A stretch of 28,684 bases of DNA. It comes from Clostridiales bacterium (lineage in GTDB: Bacteria; Bacillota; Clostridia; Oscillospirales; Oscillospiraceae). The stretch covers positions 1-28,684 of the forward strand of contig DXYV01000038.1 in the NCBI GenBank assembly GCA_019415645.1, given 5' to 3'. Shown piece after piece: positions 13,122 through 21,375 of the stretch. Below the pieces are notes generated by a model. It had not been told where the DNA came from and made no database searches. It was given only the letters and a program-made list of their open reading frames with translations. The stretch's first letter is position 1. Each line of letters opens with the position of its first letter. The translations under genes and the position numbers were made by a program.

Positions 13122-14336
13122 TCAGATGGTCTCCCGCACCAGGGGCATGGTCATGCAGCGGGGACCGCCCCGGCCCCGGGACAGCTCGGAGCTGGGAATG
13201 GTGAGCACCTCTATGCCGTGGTCGGCCAGCACCTGGTTGGTCACATAGTTGCGGCTGTACACAATGACCTTGCCCGGCGCGATGGTGAAGGTGTTGGAGC
13301 CGTCGTTCCACTGCTCCCGGGCCGCGTCGATGACGTTGCCGCCGCCGCACTTGATGAGGTCCACGTGGTCCAGCTCCAGGTGCTCCTTCAGAATGTCCTC
13401 CAGGGAGGCGTGCTCCTCCGTAATGGCCAGGCGGCCCTCCTCCTTGTGGAGGACAAACACCCGCAGGTCATCGGAGATGTTGGGGTGCATGGTGAATTTG
13501 TCCACATCCACCTGGGTGAATACCGTATCCAGGTGCATGAAGCTGCGGGTCTTGGGAATGTCGATAGCCAGCACCTTTTCAAAGGTGCCGTGGCCCAGAA
13601 TCCGTTTGGCCAGCTGCTCGATGGCCCAGGGTTGGGTGCGCTGGGAGATACCCACCGCCACCACCTTGGGGCTGAGCACCAGAATGTCGCCGCCCTCGAT
13701 GGAGGCGGAGGCGGTACGGTCGTAATAGACCGGCACATTTTGATATTTGGGGTTGTGGGCAAAAATATACTTGGCGAACAGCGTCTCCCGGTTGCGGGTG
13801 TGGGTGGACATGCGGTGGATGGTGACGCCGTCTCCCACGCAGGCGAAGGGGTCCCGGGTAAAGTACAGGTTGGGCATGGGGTCCACCACAAAGGGATAGT
13901 AGTCGTCCAGGTAGTCGGTGAGGTTCTTGCGGCCGTAGCCGCGAATCTCCGACTTGCGCACCCCCTCCATCATTTTTTCCACCATGTTTTTGGTGCTCAG
14001 GGCTTTGAAATAGTCCAGGATCATGCCGGTACGCTTTTCGCCCCGAATCCCGGCCTCGGCCACATACTCCCGCAGGAAATTGTCCTTGATGTCCTCATTG
14101 GTCAGAGACTCCGCCACCAGGTCGGTGAGGTAGACCACCTCGGCCCCGTTCTGGCGCAGCAGGTCACAGAAGGCGTCGTGCTCCTGGCGGGCGATCTTCA
14201 GGTAGGGAATATCGTCAAACAGCAGCCGCTCGATATACTCCGGCATCAGATTTTCCAGCTCCCGGCCCGGCCGGTGGAGCAGGACCCGCCTGAGCGGACC
14301 AATCTCGCTCTGGATTTGTATGGCAGGATAGCTCAT
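13122..14336 (-). CDS. arcA: Arginine deiminase
   Basis: 404 residues. Family blocks in order: EIGPLRRVLLHRPGRELENL, PMPNLYFTRDPFACVG, ASIEGGDILVL, RSFMHLDTVFTQVD, KCGGGN and the C-terminal RGRGGPRCMTMPLVRE with the catalytic Cys394. It hydrolyses arginine to citrulline and ammonia, the first step of the pathway, and also helps resist acid. First gene of arcA-arcB-arcC-yfcC. The ATG at 14336 has AAAGGAG about 12 bases upstream, slightly far. I found no convincing promoter, ArgR box or CRE site in the 90 bases upstream. Confidence 0.97.
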   Translation of the reverse strand: MSYPAIQIQSEIGPLRRVLLHRPGRELENLMPEYIERLLFDDIPYLKIARQEHDAFCDLLRQNGAEVVYLTDLVAESLTNEDIKDNFLREYVAEAGIRGEKRTGMILDYFKALSTKNMVEKMMEGVRKSEIRGYGRKNLTDYLDDYYPFVVDPMPNLYFTRDPFACVGDGVTIHRMSTHTRNRETLFAKYIFAHNPKYQNVPVYYDRTASASIEGGDILVLSPKVVAVGISQRTQPWAIEQLAKRILGHGTFEKVLAIDIPKTRSFMHLDTVFTQVDVDKFTMHPNISDDLRVFVLHKEEGRLAITEEHASLEDILKEHLELDHVDLIKCGGGNVIDAAREQWNDGSNTFTIAPGKVIVYSRNYVTNQVLADHGIEVLTIPSSELSRGRGGPRCMTMPLVRETI

Positions 14337-14425
14337 GCGTCGTTTGCACTCCTTTCATCGGAATGCTTCTAGGTTGTCCCGGAATGGGAAAATCTATGTG
14401 TCCGCGAAGGGCGCGGCGTAAAAAA

Positions 14426-14462
14426 AGAGCGCGGCTCCGGTCCTTAGACCGAAGCCGCGCTT
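14426..14462. terminator. Bidirectional terminator between the DUF6440 gene and arcA
   Basis: GCGCGGCT…/…AGCCGCGC arms of 14 bp with one mismatch around CTTA. On the minus strand it is followed by CTTTTTTTACG, a good T-run that ends transcription from the DUF6440 and pspC side before arcA. Confidence 0.75.
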
Positions 14463-14607
14463 CTATCCGTTTTGTTTCAAACGCTCGTTTCTATTGTGTG
14501 TGCTGCGGCTCAGTGCGCTCTGACAGCCTCCTGTTAAGGCGGCTGCAAAGCCTTCCAAGCGCGAATCCTGTGAGTTTACGACCTTGGTCCGCCGGCTCAG
14601 CGGGGCA

Positions 14608-14769
14608 TTACGGCGTGACGATCGGTTTCCCTTCCTTGTCAAGCAGCGGCGTCAGTCCTGCCGCATTTCCGTTCCGCTGGAACAAATAATGGACTCCGGT
14701 TTCAGTATCGACCCAAATTTCGACTACTTCGATGGTCCCCTGGCGATAAACTTTTTCAAAACGATCCAT
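14608..14769 (-). CDS. DUF6440 small protein (copy 2)
   Basis: 53 residues translated by eye: MDRFEKVYRQGTIEVVEIWV, then DTETGVHYLFQRNGNAAGLT, then PLLDKEGKPIVTP and a TAA stop. This matches the DUF6440 consensus better than copy 1. No signal peptide or membrane segment. The ATG at 14769 follows a GAGGTATCCCA site. It lies 60 bases downstream of pspC on the same strand and ends ahead of a terminator, so the two may be co-transcribed. Function unknown. Codon use is slightly less GC-rich than in its neighbours. Confidence 0.8.
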   Translation of the reverse strand: MDRFEKVYRQGTIEVVEIWVDTETGVHYLFQRNGNAAGLTPLLDKEGKPIVTP

Positions 14770-14829
14770 TGGGATACCTCCTCGATTGCAAGCAGCGGCT
14801 GATGCTCCGGCCTCGGTCCTTTCCTGACT

Positions 14830-15039
14830 TCAGTAGCCGGGATAGACGTCGCTCTTCTTGGGCATGACCAGGGCGGCGATGATATACACCCACAGGCTCA
14901 TGCCGCCGGGGATGATCAGCAGCAGCGTGGCGATGCGCACAATAGTGGGGTCGATGCCGAAAAACTCGGCGATTCCGCCGCACACGCCAAATACCTTGGA
15001 ATCCGGCCCCTCGGTACGGTACAATTTTTTCTGACTCAT
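14830..15039 (-). CDS. PspC-domain membrane protein
   Basis: 69 residues. MSQKKLYRTEG…KVFGVCGGIAEFFGIDPTIV is the PspC signature, followed by one hydrophobic segment (RIATLLLIIPGGMSLWVYIIAALVMP). In Firmicutes such small PspC proteins sit in the cytoplasmic membrane and are linked to envelope stress; in proteobacteria PspC partners the phage-shock system. The ATG at 15039 was chosen for its AGGAGG site and family start; an upstream in-frame ATG at 15066 lacks one. Its leader includes the hairpin array at 15096-15360, and a TACAAT (plus 15090-15095) could be its -10 box. Confidence 0.9.
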   Translation of the reverse strand: MSQKKLYRTEGPDSKVFGVCGGIAEFFGIDPTIVRIATLLLIIPGGMSLWVYIIAALVMPKKSDVYPGY

Positions 15040-15095
15040 AAGCTCGTTCCTCCTAATCGGTCGCACAGACGGCGTTTCTTGATGGTCTTATTGTA

Positions 15096-15360
15096 ATGTC
15101 TACTGAATAAACCGCACTGCGGTTTATTCGCGCGGCATTGCCGCGTAATTTGTGTGAAAACGGCTGATCCCAGTGGTTTTCACACAAATTTAGACATTGT
15201 TGCAATGTGTCTGCTCACACAAGTGCTGCGGCGCTTGTGTGAGTCGTGCAGGGGTTTTGTGCAGAAACAGCTCAAAACCCTTGCACCTGAACAAAGCTAT
15301 TTTGCCTTGAACGCTTTGGCATTCAAGGCGTTTCGCTTTGTTCACTACACATGATTGTAG
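15096..15360. repeat. Array of eight or nine tandem hairpins, each of different sequence
   Basis: Arms by position: 15105-15116/15118-15129 (12 bp), 15131-15137/15139-15145 (7), 15147-15161/15176-15190 (15), 15194-15199/15203-15208 (6), 15214-15226/15231-15243 (13, one G-T, loop TGCG), 15247-15259/15273-15285 (13, one G-T), 15288-15297/15335-15344 (10) enclosing 15304-15311/15322-15329 (8), and 15345-15349/15356-15360 (5). ATGTCTACTGAA (15096-15107) and TTCACTACACAT (15341-15352) also pair at 10 of 12 positions, as if closing the whole. There is no coding gene. It lies between the helicase stop and pspC, on the strand of both. It may be a structured RNA or a palindromic DNA element. Confidence 0.8.
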
Positions 15361-15430
15361 CTTATGCAGGTAAAGGCGTCCTTACGAAAAGATTAAAAAA
15401 GGCTAAAAAACACGGGACTCTTTTTCGGAA

Positions 15431-16606
15431 TCAGGTCACCGGAAGCAGGCAGCCGTCGGAATCGTACTTCAGCTTGGTCATCTCCGCCTTGGTGTTGCGG
15501 GCGATCTCATCCATGCGCACGCCCTCGGTCACCGAGGCCACCAGCGTATAGGCCACGCCGTGGCGCTTGGCCCGGCCGGTACGGCCGATGCGGTGAATAT
15601 AGTATTCCTGCTCGTCGGGTACGTCGTAGTTGAACACTGCGTCCACATCGTCGATGTCCAGGCCGCGGGCAGCCACGTCGGTGGCCACCAGCACCCGCAG
15701 CTGGCCCTGCTTGAATTTGTTCAGGGTCTTTTCCCGCACCCGCTGCTGGATGTCGCCGTGGATGGCCTCGCAGGAGATGCCCCGCATTTTCAGCAGGCCG
15801 GCCAGCCGGTCGGTCATGTTCTTGGTGTTGCAGAAGGCGATGGCCCGCTCGTACTCCCCGTGGGTGATGAGGGCCGCGATGGTGTCCAGCTTCTGCTCCC
15901 GGCCGTCCAGATCAATGCGGTACTGGGTGATGTCCGGCTTGGACTCCTCCACCGGGCGGACGGTGATCTCCACCGGATCCCGCTGGTACACCCAGGAGAT
16001 GTCCATGACCTCCCGGCTGATGGTGGCGGAAAACATGCCCAGGTTTCTGCGGTGCTTGAGCTGGTCCAGGATGCGGGTCACGTCCCGCACGAAGCCCATG
16101 TCCAGCATCCGGTCTGCCTCGTCCAGCACCACGGTCTGCACCTTGTCCAGCCGGACGGTACGGCGCTTCATGTGGTCCATGAGGCGGCCGGGGGTGGCCA
16201 CCACGATCTGGGGCTTCTTTTTCAGGGTGTTGATCTGCCTGTCGATGGGGGCCCCGCCGTAGAGGCAGACGGTGCGCACCCCCTCCTTGAACTCGCACAG
16301 ATCCCGCAGCTCCTCCTGGATCTGCACCGCCAGCTCCCGGGTGGGGGCCAGCACCAGGCCCTGCACGTCGGCGCATTCCGGGTCGATGTGCTCCACCATG
16401 GGGATGCCGAAGGCAAAGGTCTTGCCCGTGCCCGTGGGGGCCTTGGCCACCACGTCCTTCCACTCCAAAAAGCAGGGGATGGCGCCGCCCTGGACGGGGG
16501 TGGCCTGGGTGTAGCCCTTCTTGTCCAGAGCCTTCCGGATGGGCTCGGACAGGGGCATGTCCTTATAGTAGTAAAGGTCGGTTACTTGCTCGCCGTTGAT
16601 TTCCAT
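15431..16606 (-). CDS. DEAD-box ATP-dependent RNA helicase
   Basis: 391 residues. The Q-motif region precedes APTGTGKT (motif I), then PTRELA (Ia), TPGRL (Ib), DEAD (II), SAT (III), ATDVAARGLDID (V) and HRIGRTGR (VI). It ends ~20 residues after the core with no RNA-binding C-terminal extension, so it is a minimal helicase; such proteins often depend on partners for target choice. It unwinds short RNA duplexes in ribosome assembly, decay or cold adaptation. The ATG at 16606 follows AAAGGAATG. The promoter lies ~165 bases upstream, giving a long leader as seen for cold-inducible helicases. The hairpin array lies directly downstream. Confidence 0.95.
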   Translation of the reverse strand: MEINGEQVTDLYYYKDMPLSEPIRKALDKKGYTQATPVQGGAIPCFLEWKDVVAKAPTGTGKTFAFGIPMVEHIDPECADVQGLVLAPTRELAVQIQEELRDLCEFKEGVRTVCLYGGAPIDRQINTLKKKPQIVVATPGRLMDHMKRRTVRLDKVQTVVLDEADRMLDMGFVRDVTRILDQLKHRRNLGMFSATISREVMDISWVYQRDPVEITVRPVEESKPDITQYRIDLDGREQKLDTIAALITHGEYERAIAFCNTKNMTDRLAGLLKMRGISCEAIHGDIQQRVREKTLNKFKQGQLRVLVATDVAARGLDIDDVDAVFNYDVPDEQEYYIHRIGRTGRAKRHGVAYTLVASVTEGVRMDEIARNTKAEMTKLKYDSDGCLLPVT

Positions 16607-16779
16607 ATGCGCATTCCTTTCTTTTGTGCCTGATCCAAGGTCCCCAACAGGCGCAAAAGCTCTCCTGACAACGCCGTTTTCCCTCCGGCGTGACCTCAAA
16701 TCATCCGGGACGCTCTGCGCCCCGCGTGTGTGTATAGTTTTCTTCTGCCGGCCCGCATACGGGATGCGGAGCCAGTCTC

Positions 16780-16808
16780 AGTATAACATGTCCCGCCCCA
16801 ATACGCAA
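16780..16808 (-). promoter_or_regulatory. Promoter of the helicase gene
   Basis: On the minus strand TTGCGT (plus 16803-16808), 17-bp spacer, TATACT (16780-16785) with an extended TGN. The leader of about 165 nt contains an ACGCC/GGCGT hairpin and is long enough for post-transcriptional control. Confidence 0.6.
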
Positions 16809-16809
16809 G

Positions 16810-16838
16810 GAGCGGGCCGCATTCCATGCGGCCCGCTC
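16810..16838. terminator. Inverted repeat after the 5'-nucleotidase gene
   Basis: Perfect 12-bp arms GAGCGGGCCGCA and TGCGGCCCGCTC with a five-base loop. No T-run follows on the minus strand, so termination may be partial. It abuts the -35 box of the helicase promoter. Confidence 0.6.
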
Positions 16839-16864
16839 GGGAAAAGAGGACTTTATTGGGCTGT

Positions 16865-18955
16865 TTAGTGGGTTGCGATGGTGAGCACCCCGTCGGAGAC
16901 GCTGGCGGTGACGCCCAGCAGGGCGGCCAGGCTCTCAGCGGAGACAAAGTAGTTGTTCTGATACAGCTCGGTGGAGACCTCCACGGGCTGGCCGTCCACC
17001 TGAATGGTGAGCATACCGGAGGCCTCGCCCAGGGCGTTCTCCGTCATGGGCAGAGCTGCGGCAGTGTACTCGCCGCCCTTGGTGATGACCACCTGGCCGG
17101 CAGCCCACTCCACGTTGAAGGCGGCGTCGGTGCCCTTCAGGGCCACAGCCAGGTCGCGCAGACGGTAGAAACCGCCGTCGATGGTGGCCACGTCATAGTA
17201 CACCCCGTCCACCAGGACGTTGTTGGCGGCGTCCACGTTGTAGCTCTTGTAGTAAGGCGTCGCCAACTCACCGGCGTTCACCTTGGCGATGAAGTCGGCC
17301 CGCGCCTGGCTGTCCTCCTGCAGATCCACGCCAGTGATGCTCCAGTTGTGGTCCACCACGGGGTCCAGAGGATCGTGCTCGGCCAGATAGGCCACCAGCA
17401 TGTCGCGCACGGAGGCGGAGGACTCCCACTCCTTCTCGCCGGAGATGATGCCTGCCGTCTTGAGGCCCGTAAAGCGGTAGTCATTGACGCACAGGGTCAG
17501 CTCCATGTCGTCGGTCAGGGGCTCGCCCTTAAAGGTGACGTTCTCAATGCGCTCTCCCGCGGGCTTGGACAGGTTGACCTCGTAGTTCAGGCCGATGAAA
17601 TGGTCGTGGAGGTAGCCGGCCTTGTTGGGGTTGAAGGAGATGGTCACATCGCCGGGCACCCACTGGTTCCAGCACTCGGCGGCCCACTCCATGTAGGCCT
17701 TCATCTCCGCGCCGGAGACCTTCACCGTGTAGAGCACGTTGGGGTACTTGTAGATGTCAAAGATGTTGCCGTAGTTCAGGGGGCCGGCCTTCAGGTCGCT
17801 GGTGTCCTTGAACAGGGCCACGGCGGTGACGTCGGCGCCGGAATTCTCCAGCTGGACGGTGCCGATCAGGTCGATGACGGCGGTGTCCTCGATGCGACCC
17901 TGCGGGATGCCGGCGATCTCATTGGCAGGCTGGAAGTCGGCGGAGGCATGGCCCAGCACGTTGTCCTGAATAAAGGAGACGGTCTTCTCCTGGGCTTCCT
18001 TCACCTCAGGCACGTCACGCAGGCCCTGGTCGGGCTCCACATCCGCCAGAGAGACGGTCTCCACGGTGGCGGAGGTGATCTCCTTGTCGGCGTTGAGGGT
18101 CAGGTCGTAGCGCACCACCTCGCCGGCGTTGTTTGTGGTCTCAGCCACAGGAATAGCACCGTCGTTGTTGATGTAGGTGGTGTGGGTGTGGCCCAGCTGA
18201 AGCACGTCCACTTCGGGGCACTGATCCAGAATGGTCTGGGCGGCGTCCGAACCGTCGGTGGAGTACTCCGCCTCCAGACCGGCATGGGCGCACACCATGA
18301 TGACGTCGGCGCTGTCGCCGATCTCGTCGATACAGGCGGCCACTGCGTCAGCCATGGGCTCGAAAGTCAGGTCTGCCACGCCGGTCTTGGTGCCGTCCCA
18401 GCGGGGGATGTTGGGGGTATCCACACCAATGATGGCTACCTTCACGCCGCCGCGCTCCACGATGGTGTAGCCCGCGCCGGTGAAGTAGGTGCCGTCGGCG
18501 TTCTTGATGTTGGCCGCCAGAACGGGTGCCTCGGACTGGGCCATGACCGCCTTGAGCACCTCCGTGCCCCAGTTGAATTCATGGTTGCCCAGGGTCCAGG
18601 CATCATAGCCCATGTAGTTCATGGCCGCCATGACGGGATGACCGTCCTCGCCCTTGTTATACAGATCGTCGGTGAGGATGGTGCCCTGGATGGTGTCGCC
18701 GGTGTCCACCAGAATGGTGTTGGGATTCTCAGCGCGCACCTGGTTGACATAAGTGGATACCCGGGCCAAGCCATCTCCAGACGACTCCTTCATGTCCTCA
18801 TAGGAGTAGCCCCAGATGTTGCCGTGAGTATCCGAGGTGCCGATAATCGTGATGTGGGTCTCTCCCTCGGCAGCGAGGGCCGCTCCGGTCAGAGAGAGCA
18901 CCATGGCCGCCGCCATCAGAATGGACAGCAGCCGTTTTGTAATACGGGTTCTCAT
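16865..18955 (-). CDS. Secreted 5'-nucleotidase / 2',3'-cyclic phosphodiesterase family protein with Cu-amine-oxidase-N-like repeats
   Basis: 696 residues. Signal peptide (residues 1-~29, cleavage near ALAAEG). Calcineurin-like phosphoesterase domain ~33-260 with SDTHGN, DTGDTIQG, GNHEFNWG and GHTHT metal motifs. The 5'-nucleotidase C-terminal domain spans ~330-520 (GDVTISFNPN, NDYRFTGL). Two modules at the C-terminus (~575-640 and ~645-696; VLVDGVYYDV… RLRDLAVAL…, IQVDGQPVEVS…FVSAESLAALLGV) resemble the Cu-amine-oxidase N-terminal/stalk repeat that tethers exoproteins in Clostridia. It probably cleaves nucleotides outside the cell to supply nucleosides and phosphate. The ATG at 18955 follows AAAGGAG. 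Confidence 0.9.
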   Translation of the reverse strand: MRTRITKRLLSILMAAAMVLSLTGAALAAEGETHITIIGTSDTHGNIWGYSYEDMKESSGDGLARVSTYVNQVRAENPNTILVDTGDTIQGTILTDDLYNKGEDGHPVMAAMNYMGYDAWTLGNHEFNWGTEVLKAVMAQSEAPVLAANIKNADGTYFTGAGYTIVERGGVKVAIIGVDTPNIPRWDGTKTGVADLTFEPMADAVAACIDEIGDSADVIMVCAHAGLEAEYSTDGSDAAQTILDQCPEVDVLQLGHTHTTYINNDGAIPVAETTNNAGEVVRYDLTLNADKEITSATVETVSLADVEPDQGLRDVPEVKEAQEKTVSFIQDNVLGHASADFQPANEIAGIPQGRIEDTAVIDLIGTVQLENSGADVTAVALFKDTSDLKAGPLNYGNIFDIYKYPNVLYTVKVSGAEMKAYMEWAAECWNQWVPGDVTISFNPNKAGYLHDHFIGLNYEVNLSKPAGERIENVTFKGEPLTDDMELTLCVNDYRFTGLKTAGIISGEKEWESSASVRDMLVAYLAEHDPLDPVVDHNWSITGVDLQEDSQARADFIAKVNAGELATPYYKSYNVDAANNVLVDGVYYDVATIDGGFYRLRDLAVALKGTDAAFNVEWAAGQVVITKGGEYTAAALPMTENALGEASGMLTIQVDGQPVEVSTELYQNNYFVSAESLAALLGVTASVSDGVLTIATH

Positions 18956-18987
18956 GCAGTTGCTCCTTTCCAAGTTCAATCCTCTTT

Positions 18988-19040
18988 CCGCGGCGGTTTC
19001 CCGCCACGGCTATTGTAGCATTTGCGCGCAGAAATGTCAT
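18988..19040 (-). promoter_or_regulatory. Promoter of the 5'-nucleotidase gene, with a 5' hairpin
   Basis: On the minus strand ATGACA (plus 19035-19040), 17-bp spacer, TACAAT (19012-19017). A 9-bp hairpin with a GAAA loop (18988-19009) falls at the very 5' end of the transcript and may stabilise it. Confidence 0.55.
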
Positions 19041-19104
19041 CCTTCTTTTCCAGGTATAAGAAAAGAGTCATACTGGCCGGTTCCAGCATGACACATTCAA
19101 ACCC

Positions 19105-19129
19105 TCCGCCCCAAGACATCGGGGGCGGA
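19105..19129. terminator. Hairpin in the divergent intergenic region
   Basis: TCCGCCCC and GGGGCGGA arms between the two divergent promoters. There is no T-run; it may insulate the two promoters. Confidence 0.35.
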
Positions 19130-19150
19130 AAGGCTATGCAGACAGCATAC

Positions 19151-19179
19151 TTTACGTTGCCCGGGCCTTGTGCAATAAT
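19151..19179 (+). promoter_or_regulatory. Possible promoter of the SLH/Ig-like protein gene
   Basis: TTTACG (19151-19156), 17-bp spacer, AATAAT (19174-19179). The match is weak, but position and spacing fit. Confidence 0.35.
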
Positions 19180-19241
19180 GAAACTAATAAGGAGCAAAAC
19201 GCAGACCGGTACGTAGATGATTTAGAAAGGAAGTAATTGAC

Positions 19242-21161
19242 TTGAGAAAACGTTTTGTGCCGCTGCTTCTGGTCATGGCCCTTGCCCTGAGCTTGGCCGC
19301 TCCAGCCGGGGCGGCAGGCGTGGCCAATCCCAGCCTGCTGCTCTCGGTCTCGGAAGGACAGGCGGCGGCGGAGAAGCTGCATACCATGGGACTGTTCCAG
19401 GGCGTGGGCACCAACGCCGACGGCACCCCAGACTTTGCGCTGGACCGCACGCCCACCCGGATCGAGGGCGTGACCATGCTGGTGCGCCTGCTGGGCAAAG
19501 AGCAGAACGCCCGCTGGAGCACGGCGCAGATTCCCTTTACCGACGTGCCCAACTGGGGGCTGCCCTATGTCCGGTATTCTTACGCAAATGGCTACACCAA
19601 GGGCACTTCGGGCACGACCTTTGGCAGCACGGAGGCGCTGGACGCGGCCCAGTACCTGACCCTGATTCTGCGGGCCATGGGCTATGAGGACGGGACCGAC
19701 TTCCAGTGGAATTCTCCCTGGACGCTGTCCAATCAGTTGGGCTTTACCGATTACGACCCCTCCCGATCCAGGACCTTCACCCGGGGCACGGCGGCGGTAT
19801 GGGCCTGGAACGCCCTGGGGGCTGAGACTAAGGACAACGGCCTGCTGGTCGATGTGCTGGTCCGGGGCGGAGCCATCGACCCGGCGCAAGGAGCCGATGC
19901 CGGAATCCTCACAGGCAAGGGGGGAATCGCCCTGAGCTGTAGCTTCCTGACCCGCGACCTGGCCGACGATCCCGATTATGTGCTGCAGGTGTGTGGCCTG
20001 CCGAAGGACGCCCCCGATCCGGGCTTCGTCTGGACCTCCTCCAATCCAGAAGTGGCCACTGTTGCTCCGGTTGCCGACACCATGTGGACTGCAAATGAGT
20101 ACCTGCAAGGGGAGATTCAAGGGAAGTCCTGCGGTACCGCGGTGATTACCGCCACTTCCGCGGACGGGGCCATGTCCGCCTCCTGTACCGTCACCGTGAT
20201 CGATTCCAACAGCTATCTGGAGGTCACCGCCGATACCGGAGAGGATCTCTGGACCCACCAGTGCAGGATGTGGGCGGAGGACCCGGTGGTGTTTACGGCC
20301 AAGGTGATGCCTGAGCACACCGCTGCCGACAAGCACATTACCTGGGAGCTGGAGGAGGACGTAGGGAGAAATCCCGTGCCGGCCCCTGCCTCTGCTGCGA
20401 ATTTGGAGGTACTGAATACCGACCCGGAGACGGGTACTTCCTCCGTCCGCCTTACCTTCCACCGGGGCGGGGACTTTACCCTCTACTGTATAACGGCAGA
20501 CACCGAGTGGTATGTAGAACTGCAGGTGGGCGAGGCCTCTGATGACGTTATCATCGACTGCGATGACGCCGTCCGGGTCGGCGATTGGATGAACGTTGCA
20601 GTGGAACAGGTCAAATCTTACGACGAGAACCTGGGCGTGCGGCAGTGGGAGAACTCGAACCCGGAAGTGGCCGAGCTCACAGTGGTCAGAAATGCCAGTT
20701 CCGGCAGGTATGCCATTGTTGATGGCCTGAAGCCGGGCACCACGACCATCACTGCCATCCTTACCGACGGCCGTTCCATCTCCAAGACCATCACGGTCAC
20801 CGAGGCCCTGCCTCCCATGGAGCTGTCTCTGCCCAGCTTCCCCTGTACCGTGGAAGGCTACGGCTCCTCCGGAGAACTGGCCTACCGGGTCACCATTACC
20901 GGAGGGTCCTATGATTATGACGATTATGATGGTGAACTGCGGCTGCGGCTGCAGGGCACGGTGGACTACGCGACCCCTGGGACCTCGCAGCTTCTGCTCT
21001 ACTTCCGGATCACGGACGACGCCACCGGAGAGGTGATGGACACGGCGGACATCATCCTGAACGGAACGGAGGGAACGTTCCAATACATTCCCTCCGGTTA
21101 CAGCGCCGACAGCTATGTGTTCCTCTCCGAAGGCCATACCTATACCCTGGAGTTCTTCTAA
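19242..21161 (+). CDS. Secreted surface protein with SLH-like region and Ig-like (Big_2) domains
   Basis: 639 residues starting at TTG 19242 after AGAAAGGAAG; no ATG gives a full signal peptide. Residues 1-~25 are a signal peptide (LLLVMALALSLAAPAGAAG). Residues ~35-200 resemble degenerate S-layer homology modules (RIEGVTMLVRLLGKE, FTDVPNWGLPYVRYSYANGY, ALDAAQYLTLILRAMGY), which bind secondary cell-wall polymer. Next come two bacterial Ig-like domains, ~255-320 (WTSSNPEVATVAP … GTAVITATSADG) and ~460-525 (WENSNPEVAELTV … PGTTTITAILTDG), then a beta-rich C-terminus with a YDYDDYDGE segment. Probably anchored in the wall with an adhesive or structural role. No sortase motif. Confidence 0.85.
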   Translation: MRKRFVPLLLVMALALSLAAPAGAAGVANPSLLLSVSEGQAAAEKLHTMGLFQGVGTNADGTPDFALDRTPTRIEGVTMLVRLLGKEQNARWSTAQIPFTDVPNWGLPYVRYSYANGYTKGTSGTTFGSTEALDAAQYLTLILRAMGYEDGTDFQWNSPWTLSNQLGFTDYDPSRSRTFTRGTAAVWAWNALGAETKDNGLLVDVLVRGGAIDPAQGADAGILTGKGGIALSCSFLTRDLADDPDYVLQVCGLPKDAPDPGFVWTSSNPEVATVAPVADTMWTANEYLQGEIQGKSCGTAVITATSADGAMSASCTVTVIDSNSYLEVTADTGEDLWTHQCRMWAEDPVVFTAKVMPEHTAADKHITWELEEDVGRNPVPAPASAANLEVLNTDPETGTSSVRLTFHRGGDFTLYCITADTEWYVELQVGEASDDVIIDCDDAVRVGDWMNVAVEQVKSYDENLGVRQWENSNPEVAELTVVRNASSGRYAIVDGLKPGTTTITAILTDGRSISKTITVTEALPPMELSLPSFPCTVEGYGSSGELAYRVTITGGSYDYDDYDGELRLRLQGTVDYATPGTSQLLLYFRITDDATGEVMDTADIILNGTEGTFQYIPSGYSADSYVFLSEGHTYTLEFF

Positions 21162-21172
21162 ACCCGAGGGCG

Positions 21173-21196
21173 GACCGGGCGGCGCGCCGCCCGGTC
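21173..21196 (+). terminator. Palindrome after the surface protein gene
   Basis: A 24-base perfect GC palindrome (GACCGGGCGG-CGCG-CCGCCCGGTC), 11 bases past the stop. Confidence 0.6.
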
Positions 21197-21222
21197 TGAA
21201 CATAAGGCAGACCATGACGTGC

Positions 21223-21264
21223 AGAGCCGGACAAAAAAGCGAAACCGCTTTTTTGTCCGGCTCT
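21223..21264. terminator. Strong bidirectional terminator
   Basis: Perfect 19-bp arms (21223-21241 and 21246-21264) around AAAC. Each arm has a six-base A or T run inside, so U-rich RNA is made in either direction. Confidence 0.75.
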
Positions 21265-21375
21265 CTGCATATTCGGGGAGCGTGATTCTCAGCCCGCAGA
21301 ACGGGGAAATATCATACCGCCGGGGCCGGGGGCATGCCCGGCGTATTTTTCGTGTAAAATATTCCACGGTCGCTT

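Noticed and set aside
14488..14585. tRNA-like string (GGCTCAGT, CTGTTAA loop, GCGAATCC)
   Set aside because: The anticodon stem has two mismatches in five and no acceptor stem or paired T-arm can be formed.
15154..15551. Two readings of 66 codons in the hairpin array
   Set aside because: The first lies wholly in the inverted repeats and the second runs into the antisense of the helicase gene; neither has a start signal.
16826..19018. 730-codon open reading on the plus strand
   Set aside because: Shadow of the 5'-nucleotidase, whose metal motifs are clear; Val/Gly/His-rich without domain structure.
19152..21215. 687-codon open reading on the minus strand
   Set aside because: Shadow of the SLH/Ig-like gene; it also overlaps the promoter region.
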